Assembly: GCA_017463155.1 (NCBI GenBank)
Contig: JAFTPT010000021.1
Span: forward strand, 1 to 64,000
Direction of reading: 5' to 3'
Source: Blautia sp.
GTDB lineage: Bacteria > Bacillota > Clostridia > Lachnospirales > Lachnospiraceae
DNA length: 64,000 bases
Every line of letters begins with the position of its first letter. The first letter of the stretch is position 1. A model generated the notes under the pieces. The model saw only the letters and a program-made list of their open reading frames with translations. It was not told where the DNA came from and searched no databases. The position numbers and the translations under genes are program-made. Below, one piece after another: positions 48,944-57,217 of this stretch.

Positions 48944-50497
48944 ATGGCAGGAAACGAACAGAAAAAGACCGGATCCGTCCATTCCCTGAAGCATCAGATC
49001 CTGGCGGTCTTCGTGGTGGCCATGGTGCTGGCCCTTGTGCTGATCACGGCCATGAACGGTCTTTTCCTGGAAAAATACTATACATCCAAAAAGATCGACG
49101 TCCTCCTGGAAGCAAAGGAAGCACTTGAAAAGGTCGATCTGTCAGAGCTTGACGAGGAGGATGCGGACCTGGATGACGAAGACGCGATCCGGAAGCTTTT
49201 CGGCGTGGACGACGCGGTGGACGACATCAACCGGGACAGCTCCCGGAACAATCTGGCATGGGTGCTGATCAACGAGGAGAACAGTGTCTCCTACGGCTGG
49301 GGTGAGAACGAGAGGTGGCTCAGGACCCGGCTGTTCGGCTATGCCTACGGCCTGGACGACATGGAGGAGGATGATGTCCGCATCATCCGCAGCAACGACG
49401 AGTACTCGATCCAGCAGGTCAGCGATCCGTTCACCGGCATGGACTATGTGGAGTGCTGGGGTGAGCTGGACAACGGCAGCTATTTTCTGGTGCGGACGCC
49501 GAATGCCAGCATCCACGAAAGCGTGGCGATCTCCAACCGGTTCTACTTTTTTGTCGGGCTGGCGGCCGTGGTCATCTGCGGGATGCTGGTCTGGTTTATG
49601 ATGAACCGGGTCACCCGGCCGATCAGTGAGCTGACGACATTGTCGCAGAAGATGGCGGGGCTGGATTTTGAGCAGCGCTATGAGAGCCATGCGGGCAACG
49701 AGATCGACCTTCTGGGCGAAAGCTTCAACCGGATGTCGGATCAGCTGGAGAGCACCATCTCGGAGCTGAAGTCCGCGAACCTGGAGCTGCAGAAGGATAT
49801 CGAGAACAAGATCCGCGCGGAGGAACGGCGCAAGGAATTCCTCGACAACGTTTCCCATGAGCTGAAGACGCCGATCGCCCTGATCCAGGGCTATGCGGAG
49901 GGACTTAAGGAAAACATCTCCGAGGATCCCGAGAGCCGGGAATTCTACTGCGACGTCATCATGGATGAAGCCTCCAGGATGAACAAGCTTGTCAGGAACC
50001 TGCTGACCCTCAACCAGCTGGAAGCCGGCCAGGACGCGGTGGTGATGGAACGCTTTGACATCACGGCGCTGATTAGCGGAGTCCTTCAGTCGATGGATAT
50101 CCTGATCCAGCAGAAGGAGGCAAAGGTCGTCTTTGACCAGAAAGAGCCGGTTTACGTCTGGGGCGATGAATTCAAGGTGGAGGAAGTGGTCACGAACTAC
50201 GTGAGCAACGCACTCAACCACCTGGAGGGAGACAGCCAGATCGAGATCAGGGTCCGGAAGGAAGAGAGAACAGCGCGCATTTCGGTCTTTAATACCGGAA
50301 CGCCCATTCCGGAGGAGGATCTCCCGAACCTGTGGCAGAAGTTCTACAAGGTGGACAAGGCCAGGACAAGAGAGTACGGAGGCAGCGGCATCGGCCTCTC
50401 CATCGTCAAGGCGGTCATGGAAAGCATGAACCAGCAGTACGGAGTGATCAATTACGAGAACGGCGTGGAGTTCTGGTTCACGCTGGATCTTCGATAA
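48944..50497 (+). CDS. Membrane sensor histidine kinase
   Basis: 517 residues. Two transmembrane helices (about 19-41 and 200-222) bracket an extracellular sensor domain that is rich in Asp/Glu (LDEEDADLDDEDAIR). Then HAMP (NRVTRPISELTTL), the dimerisation domain with the phospho-acceptor His in NVSHELKTPIAL, and the ATPase domain (N-box VVTNYVSNALNH, GSGIGLSIVKAV). ATG at 48944 follows AGAGGAGATGACGAC. No response regulator is adjacent; the OmpR-type regulator at 38577 is the likely partner by orientation and class. Confidence 0.92.
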   Translation: MAGNEQKKTGSVHSLKHQILAVFVVAMVLALVLITAMNGLFLEKYYTSKKIDVLLEAKEALEKVDLSELDEEDADLDDEDAIRKLFGVDDAVDDINRDSSRNNLAWVLINEENSVSYGWGENERWLRTRLFGYAYGLDDMEEDDVRIIRSNDEYSIQQVSDPFTGMDYVECWGELDNGSYFLVRTPNASIHESVAISNRFYFFVGLAAVVICGMLVWFMMNRVTRPISELTTLSQKMAGLDFEQRYESHAGNEIDLLGESFNRMSDQLESTISELKSANLELQKDIENKIRAEERRKEFLDNVSHELKTPIALIQGYAEGLKENISEDPESREFYCDVIMDEASRMNKLVRNLLTLNQLEAGQDAVVMERFDITALISGVLQSMDILIQQKEAKVVFDQKEPVYVWGDEFKVEEVVTNYVSNALNHLEGDSQIEIRVRKEERTARISVFNTGTPIPEEDLPNLWQKFYKVDKARTREYGGSGIGLSIVKAVMESMNQQYGVINYENGVEFWFTLDLR

Positions 50498-50521
50498 AAA
50501 CAAGAAAGAGAGTACCAGGTT

Positions 50522-52927
50522 ATGAATTACGGATATTTTGATGATAAGAACAGAGAATATGTGATCACCAGGCCGGACACGCCTTCTCCCTGGGCCAACT
50601 ACCTGGGATCCCCGGAGTACGGGGCTCTGATCTCCAACAACGCGGGCGGGTACAGCTTTGTCCGCTCCGGTGCCAACGGAAGGATCCTCCGGTATATTTT
50701 TGACGGCAAGGACCGCCCGGGACGCTATATCTATCTCCGGGATAACGAGGACGGGGACTTCTGGTCCGTGTCCTGGCAGCCGGTCGGAAAGGACCTAGCG
50801 GTTTTTAAGACCGAATGCCGGCACGGTCTCGGTTATACCACGATCGATACACACTACAGCGGGATCCGCTCGACGGGTACCTTTTATGTACCCAGGGAGA
50901 AAGACTGGGAGGTCTGGCACCTGACGCTCACCAATGAGAGCGACCGCCCGAGACGTCTTACGGTGACCGGGTACGCGGAGTTTACCAACAACAGCAACTA
51001 TGAGCAGGATTCGGTCAACCTGCAGTATTCCAGGTATATCACCCGCACGGTCTTTTATGATGACCTTCTGCTGCACCGGATCCACGGAAATGTGGATACG
51101 GCCAATCAGAAAAATCCGGCGAAGCATGACGTGGAAGAGCGTTTCTTCGGCCTGACGGGAAGCCCCGTGTCCTCGTACTGCGGGGACAGAGACCTGTTCC
51201 TGGGCAGCTATCATGACTACCGGGATCCGGCCGGCGTGATCTCGGGAGACCTCGGAAACCAGGTCAACTATAATGAATATGGCTGCGGGGCCCTGTCCAC
51301 CGTGGTGGAGCTTGCTCCGGGAAGCTGTGTGCAGATGTCCTTTGTCCTCGGCGCCAAAAGCCTGGCCGAGGCAAAGACGATCCTGAAAAGCTATGAGGAT
51401 GAAACGCGGATCGAAAAAGAGATCGAAGAGCTCAGGGAGCAGTGGAGCGAAAGGCTCTCTGCCTTCCGTGTCAGCACGCCCTGCCCGGAATTCGACACGA
51501 TGATCAATACCTGGAACGCCTACAACTGTTTTATGACCTTTATCTGGTCCAGGGCGGCTTCCTTTACCTACTGCGGCCTTCGGAACGGGTACGGCTACCG
51601 GGATACGGTCCAGGATATCCAGGGCATCATCCACCTGATGCCGGAGATGGCGGCGGAGAAGATCCGGTTCATGCTGACGGCCCAGGTGGACAACGGCGCG
51701 GGACTTCCGCTGGTCAAATTCACGCACAACCCCGGGCACGAAGATACGCCGGACGATGCCTCCTATGTGAAGGAGACAGGGCATCCTGCCTATCGTGCGG
51801 ATGACGCTCTGTGGCTGTTCCCGACGGTGTACAAGTATATAGCGGAGAGCGGCAATACCGCTTTCCTTGACGAGGTGCTTCCTTTTGCCAACAAGGACGA
51901 GGGGACAGTCTACGAGCACATGAAACGGGCGATCCGGTTCTCGCTTTCACATCTCGGGCCTCACGGCATGCCGGCCGGTCTGTATGCGGACTGGAACGAC
52001 TGCCTGCGGCTCGGCAAGAACGGGGAGTCCACGTTTGTGGCCCTGCAGTTCTACTACGCCATGACCGTCATGCGGGCCTTTGCGGAATGCAAGGGTGAAG
52101 AAGAGGACCTGCGGTGGCTTACAGAGGAGCAGGAACGTTTCGGATCCCTGGTGGACAGCCTCTGCTGGAATGAGGACCGTTTTATCCGCGGCTTTACCGA
52201 GGAAGGGACCGTGATCGGCGGACGAGGCGACAGGGAAGCGAACATGTGGCTGAATCCCCAGAGCTGGTCCGTGATCAGCGGCCTGGCCGGCCGTGACCAG
52301 GCAGAGGCCTGCATGCAGCAGGTCCTGGAACGGCTGAATACGGAGTACGGTGCTGTTCTGATGGATCCGCCGTATCATTCCGAAGCCTTCGAAGGAGCCC
52401 TGGCGGTCATCTTTAACGCGGGTACCAAGGAGAACGGAGGGATCTTTTCACAGTCCCAGGGATGGCTTGTGCTTGCGGAGGCGCTGCTCGGCCATGGAGA
52501 CAGGGCGTTTGCCTACTGGAAGGAGAACGCGCCGTCCATGCAGAACGACCGGGCGGAGATCCGGCGGCTGGAGCCTTACTGCTACGGGCAGTTTACGGAA
52601 GGGAAGACAAGTCCGCACTTCGGCCGTTCCCATGTACACTGGCTGACCGGCACGGCGTCGACGATGATGGTCGGCGTGGTGGAAGGGATCCTGGGCATGC
52701 GTCCGGACCTTAAAGGCCTTCGGATCGCACCGTCCATCCCGGCAGAATGGGATCATTTCGAGATCGACAAGACGTTCAGAGGAAAGACCCTCCATATCCG
52801 GATCGAGAATCCGGAGCACAGGGAGAGCGGCTTTACCTCCGTCGCGCTCAACGGTCAGGCGATGCCGGACAACTATGTATCCTATGACGCCCTTAACGAG
52901 GAAAACGAGATAAAGATCGTCATGTAA
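50522..52927 (+). CDS. GH94 disaccharide phosphorylase (cellobiose/chitobiose phosphorylase-like)
   Basis: 801-residue GH94 enzyme, splitting a beta-linked disaccharide with phosphate into a sugar 1-phosphate and a free sugar in the cytosol. An N-terminal beta-sandwich is followed by the (alpha/alpha)6 barrel. The catalytic acid is D490 in YADWNDCL, the same numbering as in characterised cellobiose phosphorylases. RDTVQDIQG and the C-terminal SHVHWLTGTAS phosphate-site segment are present. The length fits cellobiose or N,N'-diacetylchitobiose phosphorylase; which one is not decided. No sugar transporter lies beside it. Confidence 0.9.
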   Translation: MNYGYFDDKNREYVITRPDTPSPWANYLGSPEYGALISNNAGGYSFVRSGANGRILRYIFDGKDRPGRYIYLRDNEDGDFWSVSWQPVGKDLAVFKTECRHGLGYTTIDTHYSGIRSTGTFYVPREKDWEVWHLTLTNESDRPRRLTVTGYAEFTNNSNYEQDSVNLQYSRYITRTVFYDDLLLHRIHGNVDTANQKNPAKHDVEERFFGLTGSPVSSYCGDRDLFLGSYHDYRDPAGVISGDLGNQVNYNEYGCGALSTVVELAPGSCVQMSFVLGAKSLAEAKTILKSYEDETRIEKEIEELREQWSERLSAFRVSTPCPEFDTMINTWNAYNCFMTFIWSRAASFTYCGLRNGYGYRDTVQDIQGIIHLMPEMAAEKIRFMLTAQVDNGAGLPLVKFTHNPGHEDTPDDASYVKETGHPAYRADDALWLFPTVYKYIAESGNTAFLDEVLPFANKDEGTVYEHMKRAIRFSLSHLGPHGMPAGLYADWNDCLRLGKNGESTFVALQFYYAMTVMRAFAECKGEEEDLRWLTEEQERFGSLVDSLCWNEDRFIRGFTEEGTVIGGRGDREANMWLNPQSWSVISGLAGRDQAEACMQQVLERLNTEYGAVLMDPPYHSEAFEGALAVIFNAGTKENGGIFSQSQGWLVLAEALLGHGDRAFAYWKENAPSMQNDRAEIRRLEPYCYGQFTEGKTSPHFGRSHVHWLTGTASTMMVGVVEGILGMRPDLKGLRIAPSIPAEWDHFEIDKTFRGKTLHIRIENPEHRESGFTSVALNGQAMPDNYVSYDALNEENEIKIVM

Positions 52928-52939
52928 GAGCTGAGTATA

Positions 52940-52968
52940 TTGAAAATCAACGGTTTTTGGGATATGAT
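52940..52968 (+). promoter_or_regulatory. Promoter of the hisHF operon
   Basis: TTGAAA (52940-52945), 17 bases, TATGAT (52963-52968), about 35 bases before the GTG start of hisH. Confidence 0.65.
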
Positions 52969-53002
52969 AGTACATAAGTAATTCAGGGAGTGGACAAAAA
53001 AA

Positions 53003-53623
53003 GTGATAGCGATCATAGATTACGATGCCGGTAATATCAAAAGTGTACAGAAGGCACTGGAGCTTCTGGGAGAAGAGACCTGCGTGACCCGTGACAGGGA
53101 TATACTGCTCTCGGCTGACAAGGTGATCCTGCCCGGCGTGGGCAGCTTCGGCGACGCCATGCAGAAGCTTCACCAGTACGCCCTGATCCCTGTGATCGAA
53201 CAGATCGCAGATAAGGGGACGCCTTTTCTCGGGATCTGCCTGGGCCTTCAGCTTCTGTTCGAGAGCAGTGACGAAGCACCCGGCGTGCCCGGGCTCGGCC
53301 TTATCAAAGGGAAGATCCTCAGGATCCCCGACGCGGAAGGCCTGAAGATCCCTCACATGGGGTGGAATTCCCTGCATCTTTTGAACAACGGCAGGCTGTT
53401 TGCCGGGATCCCGGAGGAATCCTACGTCTATTTTGTTCACTCGTACTATCTGCAGGCGGACGATCCCGCGGTCGTCACGGCGGAGACCACCTACGGGGTG
53501 ACGATCCATGCTTCGGTGGAGCAGGGGAACCTTTTCGCCTGCCAGTTCCATCCGGAAAAGAGCAGCCGGACAGGACTTCAGATCCTGCGTAATTTTGCCG
53601 CACTTCGGAAGGAGAAGAGCTGA
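53003..53623 (+). CDS. hisH: Imidazole glycerol phosphate synthase, glutaminase subunit HisH
   Basis: 206-residue class I glutamine amidotransferase that supplies ammonia to HisF in histidine biosynthesis. The nucleophile Cys is in [10 protein letters not shown], preceded by VGSFGDAM, and the His-x-Glu pair is in [11 protein letters not shown] start at 53003; GGGAG lies about 12 bases upstream, a rather long spacing. The stop overlaps the hisF start (TGATG). Confidence 0.95.
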   Translation: MIAIIDYDAGNIKSVQKALELLGEETCVTRDRDILLSADKVILPGVGSFGDAMQKLHQYALIPVIEQIADKGTPFLGICLGLQLLFESSDEAPGVPGLGLIKGKILRIPDAEGLKIPHMGWNSLHLLNNGRLFAGIPEESYVYFVHSYYLQADDPAVVTAETTYGVTIHASVEQGNLFACQFHPEKSSRTGLQILRNFAALRKEKS

Positions 53624-54393
53624 TGTTTACCAAGCGGATCATTCCCTGCCTGGACGTGAACCGGGGCAGGGTCGTCAAGGGTGTGAATTTTGTCAATCTG
53701 AAGGACGCGGGGGATCCCGTCGAGATCGCGAAGGCCTATGATGCGGCCGGTGCCGACGAGGTGGTCTTTCTCGACATCACCGCCTCCAATGAACAGCGTG
53801 ATACCGTGGTCGACATGGTCAGGGCCGTGGCGGCCAATGTGTTTATTCCGTTTACCGTGGGCGGAGGGATCCGGACCACGGACGACTTCAAACGTCTTCT
53901 CCGGGAAGGAGCGGACAAGATCTCCGTCAACTCCGCGGCGATCGACAGGCCGGAGCTGATCCGGGAGGCCGCCGACAAGTTCGGGAGCCAGTGCGTGGTC
54001 GTCGCGATCGACGCCAAACGGCGTCCGGACGGCGGCTGGAATATCTACAAGCACGGCGGACGGCTGGATACCGGCATCGACGCACTTTGGTGGGCGAAGG
54101 AAGCCGAAAGGCTCGGAGCCGGCGAGATCCTGCTGACCAGCATGGACTGCGACGGAACCAAGGCGGGGTATGACATCCCGCTCACCCGGGCAGTCTCGGA
54201 GGCAGTCGGGATCCCCGTGATCGCGTCCGGCGGCGCGGGAACACTGGAGCATTTTTACGAGGCGCTGACGACAGGCGGCGCGGACGCGGCTTTGGCTGCA
54301 TCCTTGTTCCACTATAAAGAGCTGGAGATCGAGGAGGTCAAGGAATACCTGCAAAAGCGCGGGGTTTCCGTACGACGTACAAAGGAGTTTTGA
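53623..54393 (+). CDS. hisF: Imidazole glycerol phosphate synthase, cyclase subunit HisF
   Basis: 256-residue TIM barrel converting PRFAR and ammonia to imidazole glycerol phosphate and AICAR. Two phosphate sites are visible: FTVGGGIRT in the first half and ASGGAGT in the second, with the catalytic Asp in [12 protein letters not shown] and [15 protein letters not shown]. Translationally coupled to hisH. The remaining his genes are not in the window, so the pathway is split across the genome. Confidence 0.96.
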   Translation: MFTKRIIPCLDVNRGRVVKGVNFVNLKDAGDPVEIAKAYDAAGADEVVFLDITASNEQRDTVVDMVRAVAANVFIPFTVGGGIRTTDDFKRLLREGADKISVNSAAIDRPELIREAADKFGSQCVVVAIDAKRRPDGGWNIYKHGGRLDTGIDALWWAKEAERLGAGEILLTSMDCDGTKAGYDIPLTRAVSEAVGIPVIASGGAGTLEHFYEALTTGGADAALAASLFHYKELEIEEVKEYLQKRGVSVRRTKEF

Positions 54394-54394
54394 G

Positions 54395-55072
54395 ATGGCG
54401 GCAATCGCGGGAGACTGGCTGGAGGCTCTGAGAGATGAGTTCCGGCAGCCCTACTACGCAAAACTATACAAGACGGTCAACGAGGAATACCGGACCCGGA
54501 AGATCTTTCCGCCGGCGGATGAGATGTTCAACGCGTTTCATTTCACGCCTCTCCATGAGGTGAAGGTGGTGATCCTGGGACAGGATCCTTATCACAATGA
54601 CGGACAGGCCCACGGGCTTTGCTTTTCGGTACGGAAGGGAGTGGAGATCCCTCCGTCCCTCGTCAATATCTACCAGGAGCTTCATGACGACTGCGGCTGC
54701 TTTATTCCGGATAACGGTTATCTGGAGAAATGGGCGCGCCAGGGTGTGCTGCTTCTGAACACCGTGCTGACCGTGCGGGCCCATCAGGCCAATTCCCACC
54801 GGGGGATCGGCTGGGAGGAGTTCACGGACGCCGCGATCCGGGCTCTTGACAACGAAGACCGGCCCATCGTCTTCATGCTTTGGGGACGGCCGGCCCAGAA
54901 CAAAAAAAGCATGCTGCACAACCCGCGGCATCTGGTGCTCGAGGCACCGCATCCGAGTCCGCTTTCGGCTTACAGGGGATTCTTCGGGTGCAGGCATTTC
55001 AGTCAGGCAAACGAATTTCTGCAGCAGAACGGGATCGCTCCCATCGACTGGCAGATCGAGAATATAGGATAA
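54395..55072 (+). CDS. ung: Uracil-DNA glycosylase
   Basis: 225-residue family 1 UDG that excises uracil from DNA. Motif A GQDPYHNDGQAHGL contains the catalytic Asp, and the DNA-intercalation loop HPSPLSAYRGFFG contains the catalytic His. It begins one base after the hisF stop, so it is on the same transcript despite the unrelated role. Confidence 0.96.
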   Translation: MAAIAGDWLEALRDEFRQPYYAKLYKTVNEEYRTRKIFPPADEMFNAFHFTPLHEVKVVILGQDPYHNDGQAHGLCFSVRKGVEIPPSLVNIYQELHDDCGCFIPDNGYLEKWARQGVLLLNTVLTVRAHQANSHRGIGWEEFTDAAIRALDNEDRPIVFMLWGRPAQNKKSMLHNPRHLVLEAPHPSPLSAYRGFFGCRHFSQANEFLQQNGIAPIDWQIENIG

Positions 55073-55084
55073 GGGACAGGGAAC

Positions 55085-56710
55085 ATGGCAAAGAAGAACA
55101 ATGACAATACACTGGTAAGGAACGCGTCCTTCCTGATGGTGGCAGCGCTGATCTCCAAGATCATCGGAATGCTCTACAAGAGTCCGCTTTCGACGACTCT
55201 CGGCAACAAGAGCTTTGCCCTTTTTCAGTATGCGCAGAATGCCTACTTCATCCTGCTGATGATCGCTTCCTTCAGTATTCCGCAGGCGGTTTCCAAGATC
55301 ATGGCCGAAAAGATCGCTTTCCGCCGGTACAGGGACGCCCAGAAGGTGTTTTACTGTTCCTTGCTCTACGCAGCGATCGCGGGCGGGATCGTGGCCCTGT
55401 TCTGTGTGTTCGGAGCCTCGATCATGGTCCCGGACAAGATGGCCGGGGCCAGGCTGGCGCTGCAGATGCTGGCACCGACGATCTTCCTTTCGGGGATCCT
55501 GGGCGTGTTCCGCGGTTATTTCCAGGCCTACCGGAATATGATGCCGACCTCGCTTTCGCAGATCATTGAGCAGATCTTCGTTGCGGTATTCGCGCTTCTG
55601 ATGTCCGGCATCATGATCCGGAGCCATGGCGGTGCAGGCACGGCCGAGGGGGAAAAATGGGGCGCGGCAGGCGCGACCATGGGTACCGGCGCGGGCGTGA
55701 CGGCGGCGCTGGTCTTCATGCTGCTGATCTATCTTCTGAACGCGGGGACGATCCGGCGCAAGATCAGGCGGGACCGGGTCTCGGTGGACGAGCCGGTATC
55801 CGACGTGATGAAGAACATCGTCCTGATCGTCATGCCGATCATCTTCAGTGCCTTTATCTACAATGTTAACGGTTATGTGAACAGCTACATGTACACGGAT
55901 ATCCTGGGCCGGAAAGGGATGGACCAGGATCTTCTGCAGTCGCTGTACGCCGAGTACGGATACTTTATGACGCTCATCAATATCCCGCTGACGCTGGCCA
56001 GTACGGCGCCGACCTCCATGATCCCGGAGGTTTCCGCGCACTACGCCAAGAGGGATATTCCCATGGCCAATTACAAGATCGACAGGGCGACCTGGATCAG
56101 CATGATCATCTCGATCCCGGCGGCGGTGGGGCTCGCGGTCCTGGCGGGACCTGTCACCAGGCTGATCTTCCCGGGGACGAACGGCGCTGCCGGCAATCTG
56201 ATGGTGCTGGGCGCCATCACCATCATCCTGAACGGGAACTCGAACATTTCCAACGGCGTCCTGCAGGGGATCGGCAAACCGAACATTCCGATGATCCACG
56301 CGGCCATCGCGTTGGGCGCGGACGTGGTCGCCATGTTCCTGCTGCTTCATTTCACAGATTTCGGGATCTACACCATCGTGCTGGCCATGATCGTCTACGC
56401 GGTGATCATGTGTGTGCTGAACGGTCTGTCGATCCGCAAATACCTGGGCTACACCAATCCCTGGAAGATGGCTTACATGAATCCGCTGATCGCTTCGGTG
56501 CCCATGGCCGCCGTGGCGGGCGGCGTCTACTACGGCCTGTACATGGTGCTTCATTCCAATTTTATCAGCCTGGCCGTGGCGGTAGTGCTGGCGGTTGCCG
56601 TGTATTTCTTTGTCTATCTGCTGGTGAGCCGTCCCTCGGCGGATGAGATCCGGATGATCCCGGGCGGAGGCCTTCTTCTGAAGGTGGCCCGGCGGCTCCG
56701 GCTGGCCTGA
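55085..56710 (+). CDS. MOP-superfamily lipid/polysaccharide flippase (SpoVB/MurJ-like)
   Basis: 541-residue polytopic membrane protein with about 14 hydrophobic segments. The N-terminal KIIGMLYKSPLSTTLG segment and FLSGILGVFRGYFQAYRNMMPTSLSQIIEQ are typical of the Firmicute SpoVB/YkvU/MurJ-like group, which flips lipid-linked cell-wall precursors. No spore gene is adjacent, so whether it acts in vegetative wall synthesis or sporulation is open. ATG behind ACAGGGAAC. Confidence 0.87.
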   Translation: MAKKNNDNTLVRNASFLMVAALISKIIGMLYKSPLSTTLGNKSFALFQYAQNAYFILLMIASFSIPQAVSKIMAEKIAFRRYRDAQKVFYCSLLYAAIAGGIVALFCVFGASIMVPDKMAGARLALQMLAPTIFLSGILGVFRGYFQAYRNMMPTSLSQIIEQIFVAVFALLMSGIMIRSHGGAGTAEGEKWGAAGATMGTGAGVTAALVFMLLIYLLNAGTIRRKIRRDRVSVDEPVSDVMKNIVLIVMPIIFSAFIYNVNGYVNSYMYTDILGRKGMDQDLLQSLYAEYGYFMTLINIPLTLASTAPTSMIPEVSAHYAKRDIPMANYKIDRATWISMIISIPAAVGLAVLAGPVTRLIFPGTNGAAGNLMVLGAITIILNGNSNISNGVLQGIGKPNIPMIHAAIALGADVVAMFLLLHFTDFGIYTIVLAMIVYAVIMCVLNGLSIRKYLGYTNPWKMAYMNPLIASVPMAAVAGGVYYGLYMVLHSNFISLAVAVVLAVAVYFFVYLLVSRPSADEIRMIPGGGLLLKVARRLRLA

Positions 56711-56727
56711 CGGAGGAAGCCGACAAA

Positions 56728-57117
56728 ATGCTGACATACGAAGAATTCAAGGATATCGTGGAGGAGGAGCTGGAACTGCTCCCCGAATACGTATACAAGG
56801 AACTGAACGGGGGCGTGCTCGTGGAGGAATACACGTACATGCATCCTGCCCGGGTGGCGGACGATCTGTATATCCTGGGGATCTATTCGGTCGATCCGAT
56901 CCTCGGCAAGCAGATCCGGCTTTATTATGGCTCCTTTATGGCCACGATGGGGTACCGGAGCATCGAAGACATACGGCTGCAGGTCCGGGACACGGTGCGG
57001 CATGAATTCCTGCATCATCTTGAGACCAACGCCGGTCTGTTCGGAAAAGGAACGCTGATCGAAGAAGACCGCGACCGCATGCGGACCTACTACATGCGGC
57101 ATCGGGAAATAGATTAA
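56728..57117 (+). CDS. Zincin-like metallopeptidase family protein
   Basis: 129-residue protein with the zinc-protease motif HEFLHHLE (HExxH plus a nearby Glu) in its second half and an N-terminal FKDIVEEELELLPEYV helix, matching the small zincin_1 (PF06262-type) family. Cytosolic; the substrate is unknown and proteolysis is unproven for the family. ATG follows CGGAGGAAGCCGACAAA. Followed by palindromic repeat copy 4. Confidence 0.85.
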   Translation: MLTYEEFKDIVEEELELLPEYVYKELNGGVLVEEYTYMHPARVADDLYILGIYSVDPILGKQIRLYYGSFMATMGYRSIEDIRLQVRDTVRHEFLHHLETNAGLFGKGTLIEEDRDRMRTYYMRHREID

Positions 57118-57132
57118 ACAAACTGGGAAGGA

Positions 57133-57212
57133 CAGGAAAAAGACAGGGGACGGTTCTGTGTCTTGTTTGACTCGTCAAACAAGACACAGAACCGTCCCCT
57201 GTCTTTTTCCTG
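57133..57212. repeat. Dispersed palindromic repeat, copy 4 (likely bidirectional terminator)
   Basis: The same 29-base arms as copy 1 with the identical loop CTCG (57142-57203). Pairing is extended by CAGGAAAAA/TTTTTCCTG to 38-bp arms. It lies between the convergent zincin and activase genes, and the T-runs suit termination both ways. Confidence 0.92.
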
Positions 57213-57217
57213 CTGTT

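Noticed and set aside
38577..50497. Integrated mobile island between the two-component genes
   Set aside because: No integrase, transposase or att repeats are seen at the ends; kept only as a gene-order observation.
54464..56737. 757-residue open frame on the minus strand
   Set aside because: Antisense to ung and the flippase gene, extremely His/Asp/Arg-rich, no domain; shadow.
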